Shown here: positions 24,928-42,200 of the stretch, piece after piece
How positions within the stretch are numbered: position 1 is the stretch's first letter
Layout: each line of letters starts with the position of its first letter
Made by a program: the position numbers and the translations under genes
DNA from: Congeria kusceri
Taxonomy: Eukaryota > Mollusca > Bivalvia > Myida > Dreissenidae
DNA length: 64,000 nt
Assembly (NCBI GenBank): GCA_027627225.1
Contig: CM051026.1
Coordinates: forward strand, 6,646,915 to 6,710,914
Reading direction: 5' to 3'
Notes under the pieces: generated by a model
What the model was told of the DNA's origin: nothing
The model's database searches: none
Seen by the model: the letters and a program-made list of their open reading frames with translations, nothing else

Positions 24928-25196
24928 TCAATAGTATGATGAATGTTCCATGTGCTTCAGTTGAATTATTGAAATATTGGTGTCAAAAGATATGAGCGCT
25001 GTGAACAGTGAAAGGTTGAGTCAGGTCGTTTACTGTTAATGGTGCTAAAAATTGTTCAACAGAAATTATGAAATTTGATTGTTTTGACAGTGCAAGGTTT
25101 TGATTCTTTTGACTGTGCAGTGTTCAATTATTTAACTGTTCTTGTATACCTGGTTCAGATAAAAGTTTTAAGCATGTATGCAAAAATGTGGTATTG

Positions 25197-25574
25197 GGCC
25201 AAAAATAAAATACTGTTTGTTTCCCCTCCTACTACCTACCCATAAAAATCGCCCCTACCCAAAATATTTTTTGAACCTGGTAAACAGATTTTTATTTTTT
25301 TGCATCAACAATTTTGGGTATGAATCTGTAAAAATTTGTCCATTGATTACCAATGAACACACAGTCATTACACAATATGTTACTTTTGTTTGAATCAAAT
25401 CCATTTCAAACAAAAAAAACAATAATGATAAACTAATATTCAATGGACATACTTGTCAAAATGTAATTTGCAAAAAGAAACAAATGACGAAAAAACTGTT
25501 TTTCCTACCTACCTACCCACGCTTTATAAGCAAGGGTCACAGGAGGGGAAACAAACAGTATTTTATTTATGGCC
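25197..25574. mobile_element. 378-bp MITE with 34-bp terminal inverted repeats
   Basis: The left end starts GGCCAAAAATAAAATACTG and continues TTTGTTTCCCCTCCT. The right end is its reverse complement with one mismatch over about 34 bases. Flanking TTG occurs on both sides (25194-25196 and 25575-25577), giving a 3-bp target duplication. GGCC-starting ends with a 3-bp duplication fit a PIF/Harbinger-like non-autonomous element. No transposase is encoded. Confidence 0.85.
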
Positions 25575-25990
25575 TTGTACACCATTTGTTTAACAAGAGT
25601 TCGAGAGAATTGATAAATGTGGATTGAATATTTAACGGTAGTTACATTGCTTCAACTTGTGGGGCATGAAACTAATGAAAACAAAACCTTGTATTTTATT
25701 TCAGAATGTTTAAGATAGAACAACTGTGGACTGACATATTACCATATTTATTACCACTGAATATTTTATAGATTTTGTTTTAAGGTTGATCACTGTCTGT
25801 ATGTAACAGCAAATAGTTTGCAAAATTATCTGTTTGCTGTCATTGAATAATTTATGGAAGTGGGCTAGATTACTGCTACCATTCTCAATGGTAGCTATTT
25901 TCTAAAATGGACAAAATAAAAAGGAACGGGAAATTTCCAAGACAGTTGTTGTTTTCTTAAACATCTACTCTAGCATTTTAGTCTTAAAAT
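25575..25990. other. AT-rich spacer between MITE and 65-bp array
   Basis: About 0.4 kb of unique-looking sequence. Nothing recognised. Confidence 0.5.
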
Positions 25991-27000
25991 AAGCACATGT
26001 ATAACTGCATGTACTGTTCAGTTTAGTCAATTAACATACCAGTATTCTTTAACAAGGCACACATGTATAACTGCATGTACTGTTCAGTTTAGTCAATTAA
26101 CATACCAGTATTCTTTAACAAGGCACATGTATAACTGCATGTACTGTTCAGTCTGGTCAATTAACATACCAGTATTCTTTAACAAGGCACATGTATAACT
26201 GCATGTACTGTTCAGTCTAGTCAATTAACATACCAGTATTCTTTAACAAGGCACATGTATAACTGCATGTACTGTTCAGTCCAGTCAATTAACATACCAG
26301 TATTCTTTAAAAGGCACACATGTATAACTGCATGTACTGTTCAGTCTAGTCAATTAACATACCAGTATTCTTTAACAAGGCACATGTATAACTGCATGTA
26401 CTGTTCAGTCTAGTCAATTAACATACCAGTATTCTTTAACAAGGTACACATGTATAACTGCATGTACTGTTCAGTCTAGTCAATTAACATACCAGTATTC
26501 TTTAACAAGGCACACATGTATAACTGCATGCACTGTTCAGTCTAGTCAATTAACATACCAGTATTCTTTAACAAGGCACACATGTATAACTGCATGTACT
26601 GTTCAGTCTAGTCAATTAACATACCAGTATTCTTTAACAAGGCACATGTATAACTGCATGTACTGTTCAGTGTAGTCAATTAACATACCAGTATTCTTTA
26701 ACAAGGCACACATGTATAACTGCATGTACTGTTCAGTGTAGTCAAATTAACATACCAGTATTCTTTAACAAGGCACACGTGTATAACTACATGTACTGTT
26801 CAGTCTAGTCAATTAACATACCAGTATTCTTTAACAAGGCACACATGTATAACTGCATGTACTGTTCAGTCTAGTCAATTAACATACCAGTATTCTTTAA
26901 CAAGGCACACATGTATAACTACATGTACTGTTCAGTCTAGTCAATTAACATACCAGTATTCTTTAACAAGGCACACATGTATAACTGCATGTACTGTTCA
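25991..27000. repeat. 64-66 bp minisatellite, about 15 units
   Basis: The unit contains CATGTATAACTGCATGTACTG, then GTTCAGTCTAGTCAATTAAC and ATACCAGTATTCTTTAACAA. The length alternates because of a CACA/CA difference in GGCACACATG versus GGCACATG. Identity between units is very high. The array stops only because the assembly gap begins. Confidence 0.97.
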
Positions 27001-27200
27001 NNNNNNNNNNNNNNNNNNNNNNNNNNNNNNNNNNNNNNNNNNNNNNNNNNNNNNNNNNNNNNNNNNNNNNNNNNNNNNNNNNNNNNNNNNNNNNNNNNNN
27101 NNNNNNNNNNNNNNNNNNNNNNNNNNNNNNNNNNNNNNNNNNNNNNNNNNNNNNNNNNNNNNNNNNNNNNNNNNNNNNNNNNNNNNNNNNNNNNNNNNNN
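27001..27200. other. Assembly gap (200 N)
   Basis: Exactly 200 unknown bases separate two unrelated tandem arrays. The round number suggests a placeholder, so the true distance and array lengths are unknown. Confidence 0.98.
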
Positions 27201-30200
27201 AATGCTACTGTTTCTGTCATCAAAGATATACACCACTACTACTATTACTATTAATTCTACTGTTTCTGTCATCAAAGATATACACCACTACTACTATTAC
27301 TATTAATGCTACTGTTGCTGTCATCAAAGATATACACCACTACTACTATTACTATTAATACTATGTTTCTGTCATCAAAGATATACACCACTACTACTAT
27401 TACTATTAATACTACTGTTTCTGTCATCAAAGATATACACCACTACTACTATTACTATTAATACTACTGTTTCTGCCATCAATGATATACACAACATCTA
27501 CTATTACTATTAATGCTGCTGTTTCTGTCATCAAAGATATACACCACTACTACTATTACTATTAATACTACTGTTTTTGTCATCAATGATATACACCACT
27601 ACTACTATTACTACTAATACTACTGTTTCTGTCATCAAAGATATACACCACTACTACTATTACTATTAATACTACTGTTGCTGTCATCAAAGATATACAC
27701 CACTACTACTATTACTATTAATACTACTGTTTCTGTCATCAAAAATATACACCACTACTACTATTACTATTAATACTACTGTTTCTGTCATCAAAGATAT
27801 ACACTACTACTACTATTACTATTAATGCTACTGTTTCTGTCATCAAAGATATACATCACTACTACTATTACTATTAATACTACTGTTTCTGTCATCAAAG
27901 ATATACACCATTACTACAATTACTATTAATGCTACTGTTTCTGTCATCAAAGATATACACCACTACATCTATTACAATTAATGCTACTGTTTCTGTCGTC
28001 AAAGATATACACCACTACTACTATTACTATAAATACTACTGTTTCTGTCATCAAAGATATACACCACTACTACTATTACTATTGATACTTCTGTTTCTGT
28101 CATCAAAGATATACACCACTACTACTATTACTATTAATGCTACTGTTTCTGTCATCAAAGATATACACCACTACTACTATTACTATTAATACTACTGTTT
28201 CTGTCATCAAAGATATACACCACTACTACTATTACTATTAATGCTACTGTTTCTGTCATCAAAGATATACACCACTACTACTATTACTATTAATGCTACT
28301 GTTTCTGTCATCAAAGATATACACCACTACTACCATTACTATTAATACTACTGTTTCTGTCATCAAAGATATACACCACTACTACCATTACTATTAATAC
28401 TACTGTTTCTGTCATCAAAGATATACACCAATACTACTATTACTATTAATGCTACTGTTTCTGTCATCAAAGATATACACCACTACTACTATTACTATTA
28501 ATGCTACTGTTTCTGTCATCAAGGATATACATCACTACTACTATTACTATTAATACTACTGTTTCTGTGATCAAAGATATACACCACTACTACTATTACT
28601 ATTAATACTACTGTTTCTGTCATCAAAGATATACACCACTACTACTATTACTATTAATACTACAGTTTATGTCATCAAAGATATACACCACTACTACTAT
28701 TACTATTAATGCTACTGTTTCTGTCATCAAAGATATACACCACTACTACAATTACTATTAATGCTACTGTTTCTGTCATCAAAGATATACACCACTACTA
28801 CAATTACTATTAATACTACTGTTTCTGTCATCAAAGATATACACCACTACTACTATTACTATCAATACTACTGTCATCAAAGATATACACCACTACTACT
28901 ATTTCTAGTAATGCTACGTTTCTGTCATCAAAGATATACACCACTACTACTATTACTATTAATGCTACTGTTTCTGTCATCAAAGATATACACCACTACT
29001 TCTATTACTATTAATACTACTGTTTCTGTCATCAAAGATATACACCACTACTACTATTACTATTTATGCTACTGTTTCTGTCATCAAAGATATACACCAC
29101 TGCTACTATTACTATTAATACTACTGTTACTGTCATCAAAGATATACACCACTACTAATATTACTATTAATGCTACTGTTGCTGTCATCAAAGATATACA
29201 CCACTACTACTATTACTATTAATACTACTGTTGCTGTCATCAAAGATATACACCACTACTACTTTTACTATTAATACTACTGTTTCTGTCATCAAAGATA
29301 TTCACCACTACATCTATTACTATTAATGCTACTGTTGCTGTCATCAAAGTTATACACCACTACTACTATTACTATTAATACTACTGTTTCTGTCATCAAA
29401 GATATACACCACTACTACTTTTACGATTAATACTAATGTTTCTGTCATCAAAGATATACACCACTACTACTATTACTATTAATCCTACTGTTTCTGTCAT
29501 CAAAGATATACACCACTACTACTATTACTATTAATGCTACTGTTTCTGTCATCAAAGATATACACCACTACTACTATTACTATTAATGCTACTGTTTCGG
29601 TCATCAAAGATATACACCACTACTACTATTACTATTAATGCTACTGTTTCTATCATCAAAGATATACACCACTACTACTTTTACTATTAATACTACTGTT
29701 TCTGTCATCAAAGATATACACCACTACTACTATTACTATTAATACTACTGTTTCTGTGATCAAAGATATACACCACTACTACCATTACTATTAATGCTAC
29801 TGTTTCTGTCATCAAAGATATACACCACTACTACTATTACTATTAATACTACTGTCATCAAAGATATACACCACTACTACTATTACTATTAATACTACTG
29901 TTTCTGTGATCAAAGATATGCACCACTACTACTTTTGCTATTAATACTACTGTTTCTGTCATCAAAGATATACACCACTACTACTCTTACTATTAATACT
30001 ACTGTTTCTGTCATCAAAGATATACACCACTACTACCATTACTATTAATGCTACTGTTTCTGTCATCAAAGATATACACCACTACTACTATTACTATTAA
30101 TACTACTGTTTCTGTCATGAAAGATATACACCACTACTACTATTACTATTAATGCTACTGTTTCTGTCATCAAAGATATACACCACTACTAATATTACTA

Positions 30201-33200
30201 TTAATACTACTGTTGCTGTTATCAAAAATATACACCACTACTACTATTACTATTAATACTACTGTTTCAGTCATCAAAGGTATACACCACTACTACTATT
30301 ACTATTAAAACTACTGTTGCTGTCATCAAAGATATACACCACTACTACTATTACTATTAATGCTACTGTTTCTGTCATAAAAGATATGCACCACTACTAC
30401 TATTACTATTAATACTACTGTTTCTATCATCAAAGATATACACCACTACTACTATTACTATTAATACTACTGTTGCTGCCATCAAAGGTATACCACTAAT
30501 ACTATTACTATTAATACTACTGTCATCAAAGATATAAACCACTACTACTATTACAATTAATACTACTGTTTCTGTCCACAAAGATATACACCACTACTAC
30601 TATTACTATTAATACTACTGTTTCTGTCATCAAAGATATACACCACTACTACTATTACTGTTAATACTACTGTTTCTGTCATCAAAAATATACACCACTA
30701 CTACTATTACTATTAATACTACTGTTTCTGTCATCAAAAATATACACCACTACTACTATTACACTTAATGCTACTGTTTCTGTCATCAAAGATATACACC
30801 ACTACTACTATTACTATTAATTCTACTGTTTCTGTCATCAAAGATATACACCACTACTACTATTACTATTAATGCTACTGTTGCTGTCATCAAAGATATA
30901 CACCACTACTACTATTACTATTAATACTATGTTTCTGTCATCAAAGATATACACCACTACTACTATTACTATTAATACTACTGTTTCTGTCATCAAAGAT
31001 ATACACCACTACTACTATTACTATTAATCCTACTGTTTCTGCCATCAATGATATACACAACATCTACTATTACTATTAATGCTACTGTTTCTGTCATCAA
31101 AGATATACACCACTACTACTATTACTATTAATACAACTGTTTTTGTCATCAATGATATACACCACTACTACTATTACTACTAATACTACTGTTTCTGTCA
31201 TCAAAGATATACACCACTACTACTATTACTATTAATACTACTGTTGCTGTCATCAAAGATATACACCACTACTACTATTACTATTAATACTACTGTTTCT
31301 GTCATCAAAGATATACACCACTACTACTATTACTATTAATACTACTGTTTCTGTCATCAAAGATATACACTACTACTACTATTACTATTAATGCTACTGT
31401 TTCTGTCATCAAAGATATACATCACTACTACTATTACTATTAATACTACTGTTTCTGTCATCAAAGATATACACCACTACTACTATTACTATTAATGCTA
31501 CTGTTTCTGTCATCAAAGATATACACCACTACATCTATTACAATTAATGCTACTGTTTCTGTCGTCAAAGATATACACCACTACTACTATTACTATAAAT
31601 ACTACTGTTTCTGTCATCAAAGATATACACCACTACTACTATTACTATTGATACTTCTGTTTCTGTCATCAAAGATATCCACCACTACTACTATTACTAT
31701 TAATACTACTGTTTCTGTCATCAAAGATATACACCACTACTACTATTACTATTAATACTACTGTTTCTGTCATCAAAGATATACACCACTACTACTATTA
31801 CTATTAATGCTACTGTTTCTGTCATCAAAGATATACACCACTACTACTATTACTATTAATGCTACTGTTTCTGTCATCAAAGATATACACCACTACTACC
31901 ATTACTATTAATACTACTGTTTCTGTCATCAAAGATATACACCACTACTACCATTACTATTAATACTACTGTTTCTGTCATCAAAGATATACACCAATAC
32001 TACTATTACTATTAATGCTACTGTTTCTGTCATCAAAGATATACACCACTACTACTATTACTATTAATGCTACTGTTTCTGTCATCAAGGATATACATCA
32101 CTACTACTATTACTATTAATACTACTGTTTCTGTGATCAAAGATATACACCACTACTACTATTACTATTAATACTACTGTTTCTGTCATCAAAGATATAC
32201 ACCACTACTACTATTACTATTAATACTACAGTTTATGTCATCAAAGATATACACCACTACTACTATTACTATTAATGCTACTGTTTCTGTCATCAAAGAT
32301 ATACACCACTACTACTATTACTATTAATACTACTGTCATCAAAGATATACACCACTACTACTATTACTATTAATACTACTGTTTCTGTGATCAAAGATAT
32401 GCACCACTACTACTTTTGCTATTAATACTACTGTTTCTGTCATCAAAGATATACACCACTACTACTCGTACTATTAATACTACTGTTTCTGTCATCAAAG
32501 ATATACACCACTACTACCATTACTATTAATGCTACTGTTTCTGTCATCAAAGATATACACCACTACTACTATTACTATTAATACTACTGTTTCTGTCATC
32601 AAAGATATACACCACTACTACTATTACTATTAATGCTACTGTTTCTGTCATCAAAGATATACACCACTACTAATATTACTATTAATACTACTGTTGCTGT
32701 TATCAAAAATATACACCACTACTACTATTACTATTAATACTACTGTTTCAGTCATCAAAGGTATACACCACTACTACTATTACTATTAAAACTACTGTTG
32801 CTGTCATCAAAGATATACACCACTACTACTATTACTATTAATGCTCCTGTTTCTGTCATCAAAGATATGCACCACTACTACTATTACTATTAATACTACT
32901 GTTTCTATCATCAAAGATATACACCACTACTACTATTACTATTAATACTACTGTTGCTGCCATCAAAGGTATACCACTACTAGTATTACTATTAATACTA
33001 CTGTCATCAAAGATATAAACCACTACTACTATTACAATTAATACTACTGTTTCTGTCATCAAAGATATACGCCACTACTACTTTTACTATTAATACTACT
33101 GTTTCTGTCATCAAAGATATATACCACTACTACTATTACTATCAATGCTTCTGTTTCTGTCATCAAAAATATACACCACTACTACTATTACACTTAATGC

Positions 33201-36200
33201 TACTGTTTCTGTCATCAAAGATATACACCACTACTACTATTACTATTAATTCTACTGTTTCTGACATCAAAGATATACACCACTACTACTATTACTATTA
33301 ATGCTACTGTTGCTGTCATCAGAGATATACACCACTACTACTATTACTATTAATACTATGTTTCTGTCATCAAAGATATACACCACTACTACTATTACTA
33401 TTAATACTACTGTTTCTGTCATCAAAGATATATACCACTACTACTATACTATTAATCCTACTGTTTCTGCCATCAATGATATACACAACAACTACTATTA
33501 CTATTAATGCTACTGTTTCTGTCATCAAAGATATACACCACTACTACTATTACTATTAATACTAATGTTTTTGTCATCAATGATATACACCACTACTACT
33601 ATTACTACTAATACTACTGTTTCTGTCATCAAAGTTATACACCACTACTACTATTACTATTAATACTACTGTTGCTGTCATCAAAGATATACACCACTAC
33701 TACTATTACAATTAATACTACTGTTTCTGTCATCAAAGATATACACCACTACTACTATTACTATTAATACTACTGTTTCTGTCATCAAAGATATACACTA
33801 CTACTACTATTACTATTAATGCTACTGTTTCTGTCATCAATGATATACATCACTACTACTATTACTATTAATACTACTGTTTCTGTCATCAAAGATATAC
33901 ACCACTACTACTATTACTATTTATGCTACTGTTTCTGTCATCAAAGATATACACCACTACATCTATTACAATTAATGCTACTGTTTCTGTCGTCAAAGAT
34001 ATACACCACTACTACTATTACTATTAATACTACTGTTTCTGTCATCAAAGATATACACCACTACTACTATTACTATTGATACTTCTGTTTCTGTCATCAA
34101 AGATATCCACCACTACTACTATTAATATTAATACTACTGTTTCTGTCATCAAAGATATACACCACTACTACTATTACTATTAAAACTACGGTTTCTGTCA
34201 TCAAAGATATACACCACTACTACTATTACTATTAATGCTACTGTTTCTGTCATCAAAGATATACACCACTACTACTATTACTATTAATACTACTGTTTCT
34301 GTCATCAAAGATATACACCACTACTACTATTACTATTAATACTACTGTTTTCTGTCATTAAAGATATACACCACTACTACTATTAATATTAATACTACTG
34401 TTTCTGTCATCAAAGATATACACCACTACTACTATTACTATTAATGCTACTGTTTCTGTCATCAAAGATATACACCACTACTACTATTAATATTAATACT
34501 ACTGTTTCTGTCATCAAAGATATACACCACTGCTACTATTACTATTAATACTACTGTTTCTGTCATCAAAGATATACACCACTACTACTATTACTATTAA
34601 TGCTACTGTTTCTGTCATCAAAGATATACACCACTACTACTATTACTATTAATGCTACTGTTTCTGTCATCAAAGATATACACCACTACTACTATTACTA
34701 GTAATACTACTGTTTCTGTCATCAAAGATATACACCACTACTACTATTACTATTAATGCTACTGTTTCTGTCATCAAAGATATACACCACTACTACTTTT
34801 ACTATTAATACTACTGTTTCTGTCATCAAAGATATTCACCACTACATCTATTACAATTAATGCTACTGTTTCTGTCATCAAAGATATACACCACTACTAC
34901 TATTACTATTAATACTACTGTTTCTGTCATCAAAGATATACACCACTACTACTTTTACGATTAATACTAATGTTTCTGTCATCAAAGATATACACCACTA
35001 CTACTATTACTATTAATCCTACTGTTTCTGTCATCAAAGATATACACCACTACTACTATTACTATTAATGCTACTGTTTCTGTCATCAAAGATATACACC
35101 ACTACTACTATTACTATTAATGCTACTGTTTCGGTCATCAAAGATATACACCACTACTACTATTACTATTAATGCTACTGTTTCTATCATCAAAGATATA
35201 CACCACTACTACTTTTACTATTAATACTACTGTTTCTGTCATCAAAGATATACACCACTACTACTATTACTATTAATACTACTGTTTCTGTCATCAAAGA
35301 TATACCCCACTACTACTATTACTATTAATACTACTGTTTCTGTCATCAAAGGTATACACCACAACTACTATTACTATTAATACTACTGTTTCTGTCATCA
35401 AAGATATACAACACTACTACTATTACTATTAATACTACTGTTGCTGTCATCAAAGATATACACCACTACTACTATTACTGTTAATACTACTGTTTCTGTG
35501 ATCAAAGATATGCACCACTACTACTTTTACTATTAATACTACTGTTTCTGTCATCAAAGATATACACCACTACTACTATTACTATTAATGCTACTGTTTC
35601 TGTCATCAAAGATATACACCACTACTACCATTACCATTAATACTACTGTTTCTGTGATCAAAGATATACACCACTACTACTATTACTATTAATACTACTG
35701 TTTCTGTGATCAAAGATATACACCACTACTACTATTACTATTAATGCTACTGTTTCTGTCATCAAAGATATACACCACTACTACTATTACTATTAATACT
35801 ACTGTCATCAAAGATATACACTACTACTACTATTACTATTAATACTACTGTTTCTGTGATCAAAGATATGCACCACTACTACTTTTGCTATTAATACTAC
35901 TGTTTCTGTCATCAAAGATATACACCACTACTACTCTTACTATTAATACTACTGTTTCTGTCATCAAAGATATACACCACTACTACCATTACTATTAATG
36001 CTACTGTTTTTGTCATCAAAGATTTACACCACTACTACTATTACTATTAATACTACTGTTTCTGTCATGAAAGATATACACCACTACTACTATTACTATT
36101 AATGCTACTGTTTCTGTCATCAAAGATACAAACCACTACTAATATTACTATTAATACTACTGTTGCTGTCATCAAAAATATACACCACTACTACTATTAC

Positions 36201-39200
36201 TATTAATACTACTGTTTCAGTCATCAAAGGTATACACCACTACTACTATTACTATTAAAACTACTGTTGCTGTCATCAAAGATATAAACCACTACTACTA
36301 TTACTATTAATGCTACTGTTTCTGTCATAAAAGATATGCACCACTACTACTATTACTATTAATACTACTGTTGCTGCCATCAAAGGTATACCACTACTAC
36401 TATTACTATTAATACTACTGTCATCAAAGATATAAACCACTACTACTATTACAATTAATACTACTGTTTCTGTCATCAAAGGTATACACCACTACAACTA
36501 TTACTATTAATACTACTGTTTCTATCATCAAAGATATACACCACTACTACTATTACTGTTAATACTACTGTTTCTGTCATCAAAAATATACACCACTACT
36601 ACTATTACTATTAATACTACTGTTTCTGTCATCAAAAATATACACCACTACTACTATTACACTTAATGCTACTGTTTCTGTCATCAAAGATATACACCAC
36701 TACTACTATTACTATTAATTCTACTGTTTCTGTCATCAAAGATATACACCACTACTACTATTACTATTAATGCTACTGTTGCTGTCATCAAAGATATACA
36801 CCACTACTACTATTACTATTAATACTATGTTTCTGTCATCAAAGATATACACCACTACTACTATTACTATTAATACTACTGTTTTCTGTCATTAAAGATA
36901 TACACCACTACTACTATTACTATTAATACTACTGTTTCTGTCATCAAAGATATACACCACTACTACTATTACTATTAATGCTACTGTTTCTGTCATCAAA
37001 GATATACACCACTACTACTATTAATATTAATACTACTGTTTCTGTCATCAAAGATATACACCACTACTACTATTACTATTAATACTACTGTTTCTGTCAT
37101 CAAAGATATACACCACTACTACTATTACTATTAATGCTACTGTTTCTGTCATCAAAGATATACACCACTACTACTATTACTATTAATGCTACTGTTTCTG
37201 TCATCAAAGATATACACCACTACTACTATTACTATTAATACTACTGTTTCTGTCATCAAAGATATACACCACTACTACTATTACTATTAATGCTACTGTT
37301 TCTGTCATCAAAGATATACACCACTACTACTTTTACTATTAATACTACTGTTTCTGTCATCAAAGATATTCACCACTACATCTATTACAATTAATGCTAC
37401 TGTTTCTGTCATCAAAGATATACACCACTACTGCTATTACTATTAATACTACTGTTTCTGTCATCAAAGATATACACCACTACTACTTTTACGATTAATA
37501 CTAATGTTTTTGTCATCAAAGATATACACCACTACTACTATTACTATTAATCCTACTGTTTCTGTCATCAAAGATATACACCACTACTACTATTACTATT
37601 AATGCTACTGTTTCTGTCATCAAAGATATACACCACTACTACTATTACTATTAATGCTGCTGTTTCGGTCATCAAAGATATACACCACTACTACTATTAC
37701 TATTAATGCTACTGTTTCTATCATCAAAGATATACACCACTACTACTTTTACTATTAATACTACTGTTTCTGTCATCAAAGATATACACCACTACTACTA
37801 TTACTATTAATACTACTGTTTCTGTCATCAAAGATATACCCCACTACTACTATTACTATTAATATTACTGTTTCTGTCATCAAAGGTATACACCACAACT
37901 ACTATTACTATTAATACTACTGTTTCTGTCATCAAAGATATACAATACTACTACTATTACTATTAATACTACTGTTGCTGTCATCAAAGATATACACCAC
38001 TACTACTATTACTGTTAATACTACTGTTTCTGTGATCAAAGATATGCACCACTACTACTTTTACTATTAATACTACTGTTTCTGTCATCAAAGATATACA
38101 CCACTACTACTATTACTATTAATGCTACTGTTTCTGTCATCAAAGATATACACCACTACTACCATTACCATTAATACTACTGTTTCTGTGATCAAAGATA
38201 TACACCACTACTACTATTACTATTAATACTACTGTTTCTGTGATCAAAGATATACACCACTACTACTATTACTATTAATGCTACTGTTTCTGTCATCAAA
38301 GATATACACCACTACTACTATTACTATTAATACTATTGTCATCAAAGATATACACTACTACTACTATTACTATTAATACTACTGTTTCTGTGATCAAAGA
38401 TATGCACCACTACTACTTTTGCTATTAATACTACTGTTTCTGTCATCAAAGATATACACCACTACTACTCTTACTATTAATACTACTGTTTCTGTCATCA
38501 AAGATATACACCACTACTACCATTACTATTAATGCTACTGTTTTTGTCATCAAAGATTTACACCACTACTACTATTACTATTAATACTACTGTTTCTGTC
38601 ATGAAAGATATACACCACTACTACTATTACTATTAATGCTACTGTTTCTGTCATCAAAGATACAAACCACTACTAATATTACTATTAATACTACTGTTGC
38701 TGTCATCAAAAATATACACCACTACTACTATTACTATTAATACTACTGTTTCAGTCATCAAAGTTATACACCACTACTACTATTACTATTAAAACTACTG
38801 TTGCTGTCATCAAAGATATACACCACTACTACTATTACTATTAATGCTACTGTTTCTGTCATAAAAGATATGCACCACTACTACTATTACTATTAATACT
38901 ACTGTTGCTGCCATCAAAGGTATACCACTACTACTATTACTATTAATACTTCTGTCATCAAAGATATAAACCACTACTACTATTACAATTAATACTACTG
39001 TTTCTGTCATCAAAGGTATACACCACTACTACTATTACTATTAATACTACTGTTTCTGTCATCAAAGATATACACCACTACTACTATTACTGTTAATACT
39101 ACTGTTTCTGTCATCAAAAATATACACCACTACTACTATTACTATTAATACTACTGTTTCTGTGATCAAAAATATACACCACTACTACTATTACACTTAA

Positions 39201-42200
39201 TGCTACTGTTTCTGTCATCAAAGATATACACCACTACTACTATTACTATTAATTCTACTGTTTCTGTCATCAAAGATATACACCACTACTACTATTACTA
39301 TTAATGCTACTGTTGCTGTCATCAAAGATATACACCACTACTACTATTACTATTAATACTATGTTTCTGTCATCAAAGATATACACCACTACTACTATTA
39401 CTATTAATACTACTGTTTCTGTCATCAAAGATATACACTACTACTACTATTACTATTAATGCTACTGTTTCTGTCATCAAAGATATACATCTCTACTACT
39501 ATTACTATTAATACTACTGTTTCTGTCATCAAAGATATACACCACTACTACTATTACTATTAATGCTACTGTTTCTGTCATCAAAGATATACACCACTAC
39601 ATCTATTAAAATTAATGCTACTGTTTCTGTCGTCAAAGATATACACCACTACTACTATTACTATTAATACTACTGTTTTTTTCATCAAAGATATACACCA
39701 CTACTACTATTACTATTGATACTTCTGTTTCTGTCATCAAAGATATCCACCACTACTACTATTACTATTAATACTACTGTTTCTGTCATCAAAGATATAC
39801 ACCACTACTACTATTACTATTAATACTACTGTTTCTGTCATCAAAGATATACACCACTACTACTATTACTATTAATGCTACTGTTTCTGTCATCAAAGAT
39901 ATACACCACTACTACTATTACTATTAATACTACTGTTTCTGTCATCAAAGTTATACACCACTACTACTATTACTATTAATACTACTTTTTCTGTCATCAA
40001 AGATATACACCACTACTACTATTACTATTAATACTACTGTTTCTGTCATCAAAGATATACACCACTACTACTATTACTATTAATGCTACTGTTTCTGTCA
40101 TCAAAGATATACACCACTACTACTATTAATATTAATGCTACTGTTTCTGTCATCAAAGATATACACCACTACTACTATTACTATTAATACTACTGTTTCT
40201 GTCATCAAAGATATACACCACTACTACTATTACTATTAATGCTACTGTTTCTGTCATCAAGGATATACACCACTACTACTATTACTATTAATGCTACTGT
40301 TTCTGTCATCAAAGATATACACCACTACTACTATTACTATTAATACTACTGTTTCTGTCATCAAAGATATACACCACTACTACTATTACTATTAATGCTA
40401 CTGTTTCTGTCATCAAAGATATACACCACTACTGCTTTTACTATTAATACTACTGTTTCTGTCATCAAAGATATTCACCACTACATCTATTACTATTAAT
40501 GCTACTGTTTCTGTCATCAAAGATATACACCACTACTACTATTACTATTAATACTACTGTTTCTGTCATCAAAGATATACACCACTATTACTTTTACGAT
40601 TAATACTAATGTTTCTGTCATCAAAGATATACACCACTACTACTATTACTATTAATCCTACTGTTTCTGTCATCAAAGATATACACCACTACTACTATTA
40701 CTATTAATGCTACTGTTTCTGTCATCAAAGATATACACCACTACTACTATTACTATTAATGCTACTGTTTCGGTCATCAAAGATATACACCACTACTACT
40801 ATTACTATTAATGCTACTGTTTCTATCATCAAAGATATACACCACTACTACTTTTACTATTAATACTACCGTTTCTGTCATCAAAGATATACACCACTAC
40901 TACTATTACTATTAATACTACTGTTTCTGTCATCAAAGATATACACCACTACTACTATTACAATTAATACTACTGTTTCTGTCATCAAAGGTATACACCA
41001 CAACTACAATTACTATTAATACTACTGTTTCTGTCATCAAAGATATACAACACTACTACTATTACTATTAATACTACTGTTGCTGTCATCAAAGATATAC
41101 ACCACTACTACTATTACTGTTAATACTACTGTTTCTGTGATCAAAGATATGCACCACTACTACTTTTACTATTAATACTACTGTTTCTGTCATCAAAGAT
41201 AAACACCACTACTACTATTACTATTAATGCTACTGTTTCTGTCATCAAAGATATACACCACTACTACTATTACCATTAATACTACTGTTTCTGTGATCAA
41301 AGATATACACCACTACTACTATTACTATTAATACTACTGTTTCTGTGATCAAAGATATACACCACTACTACTATTACTATTACTGCTACTGTTTCTGTCA
41401 TCAAAGATATACACCACTACTACTATTACCATTAATACTACTGTCATCAAAGATATACACCACTACTACTATTACTATTAATACTACTGTTTCTGTGATC
41501 AAAGATATGCACCACTACTACTTTTGCTATTAATACTACTGTTTCTGTCATCAAAGATATACACCACTACTACTATTACTATTAATGCTACTGTTTCTGT
41601 CATCAAAGATATACACCACTACTACTATTACTATTAATACTACTGTTTCTGTGATCAAAGATATACACCACTACTACTATTACTATTAATACTACTGTTT
41701 CTGTCATCAAAGATATACACCACTACTACTATTACTATTAATGCTACTGTTTCTGTCATCAAAGATATACACCACTACTACTATTACTATTAATACTACT
41801 GTTTCTGTGATCAAAGATATACACCACTACTACTATTACTATTAATACTACTGTTTCTGTCATCAAAGATATACGCCACTACTACTTTTACTATTAATAC
41901 TACTGTTTCTGTCATCAAAGATATATACCACTACTACTATTACTATTAATGCTACTGTTTCTGTCATCAAAGATATACACCACTACTACTATTACTATTA
42001 ATACTACTGTTTCTGTCATCAAAGATATGCACCACTACTACTATTACTATTAATACTACTGTTTCTGTCATCAAAGATATACACCACTACTAGTATTACT
42101 ATTAATACTACGGTTTCTGTCATCAAAAATATACACCACTACTACTATTACTATTAATGCTACTGTTTCTGTCATCAAAGATATACACCACTACTACTAT

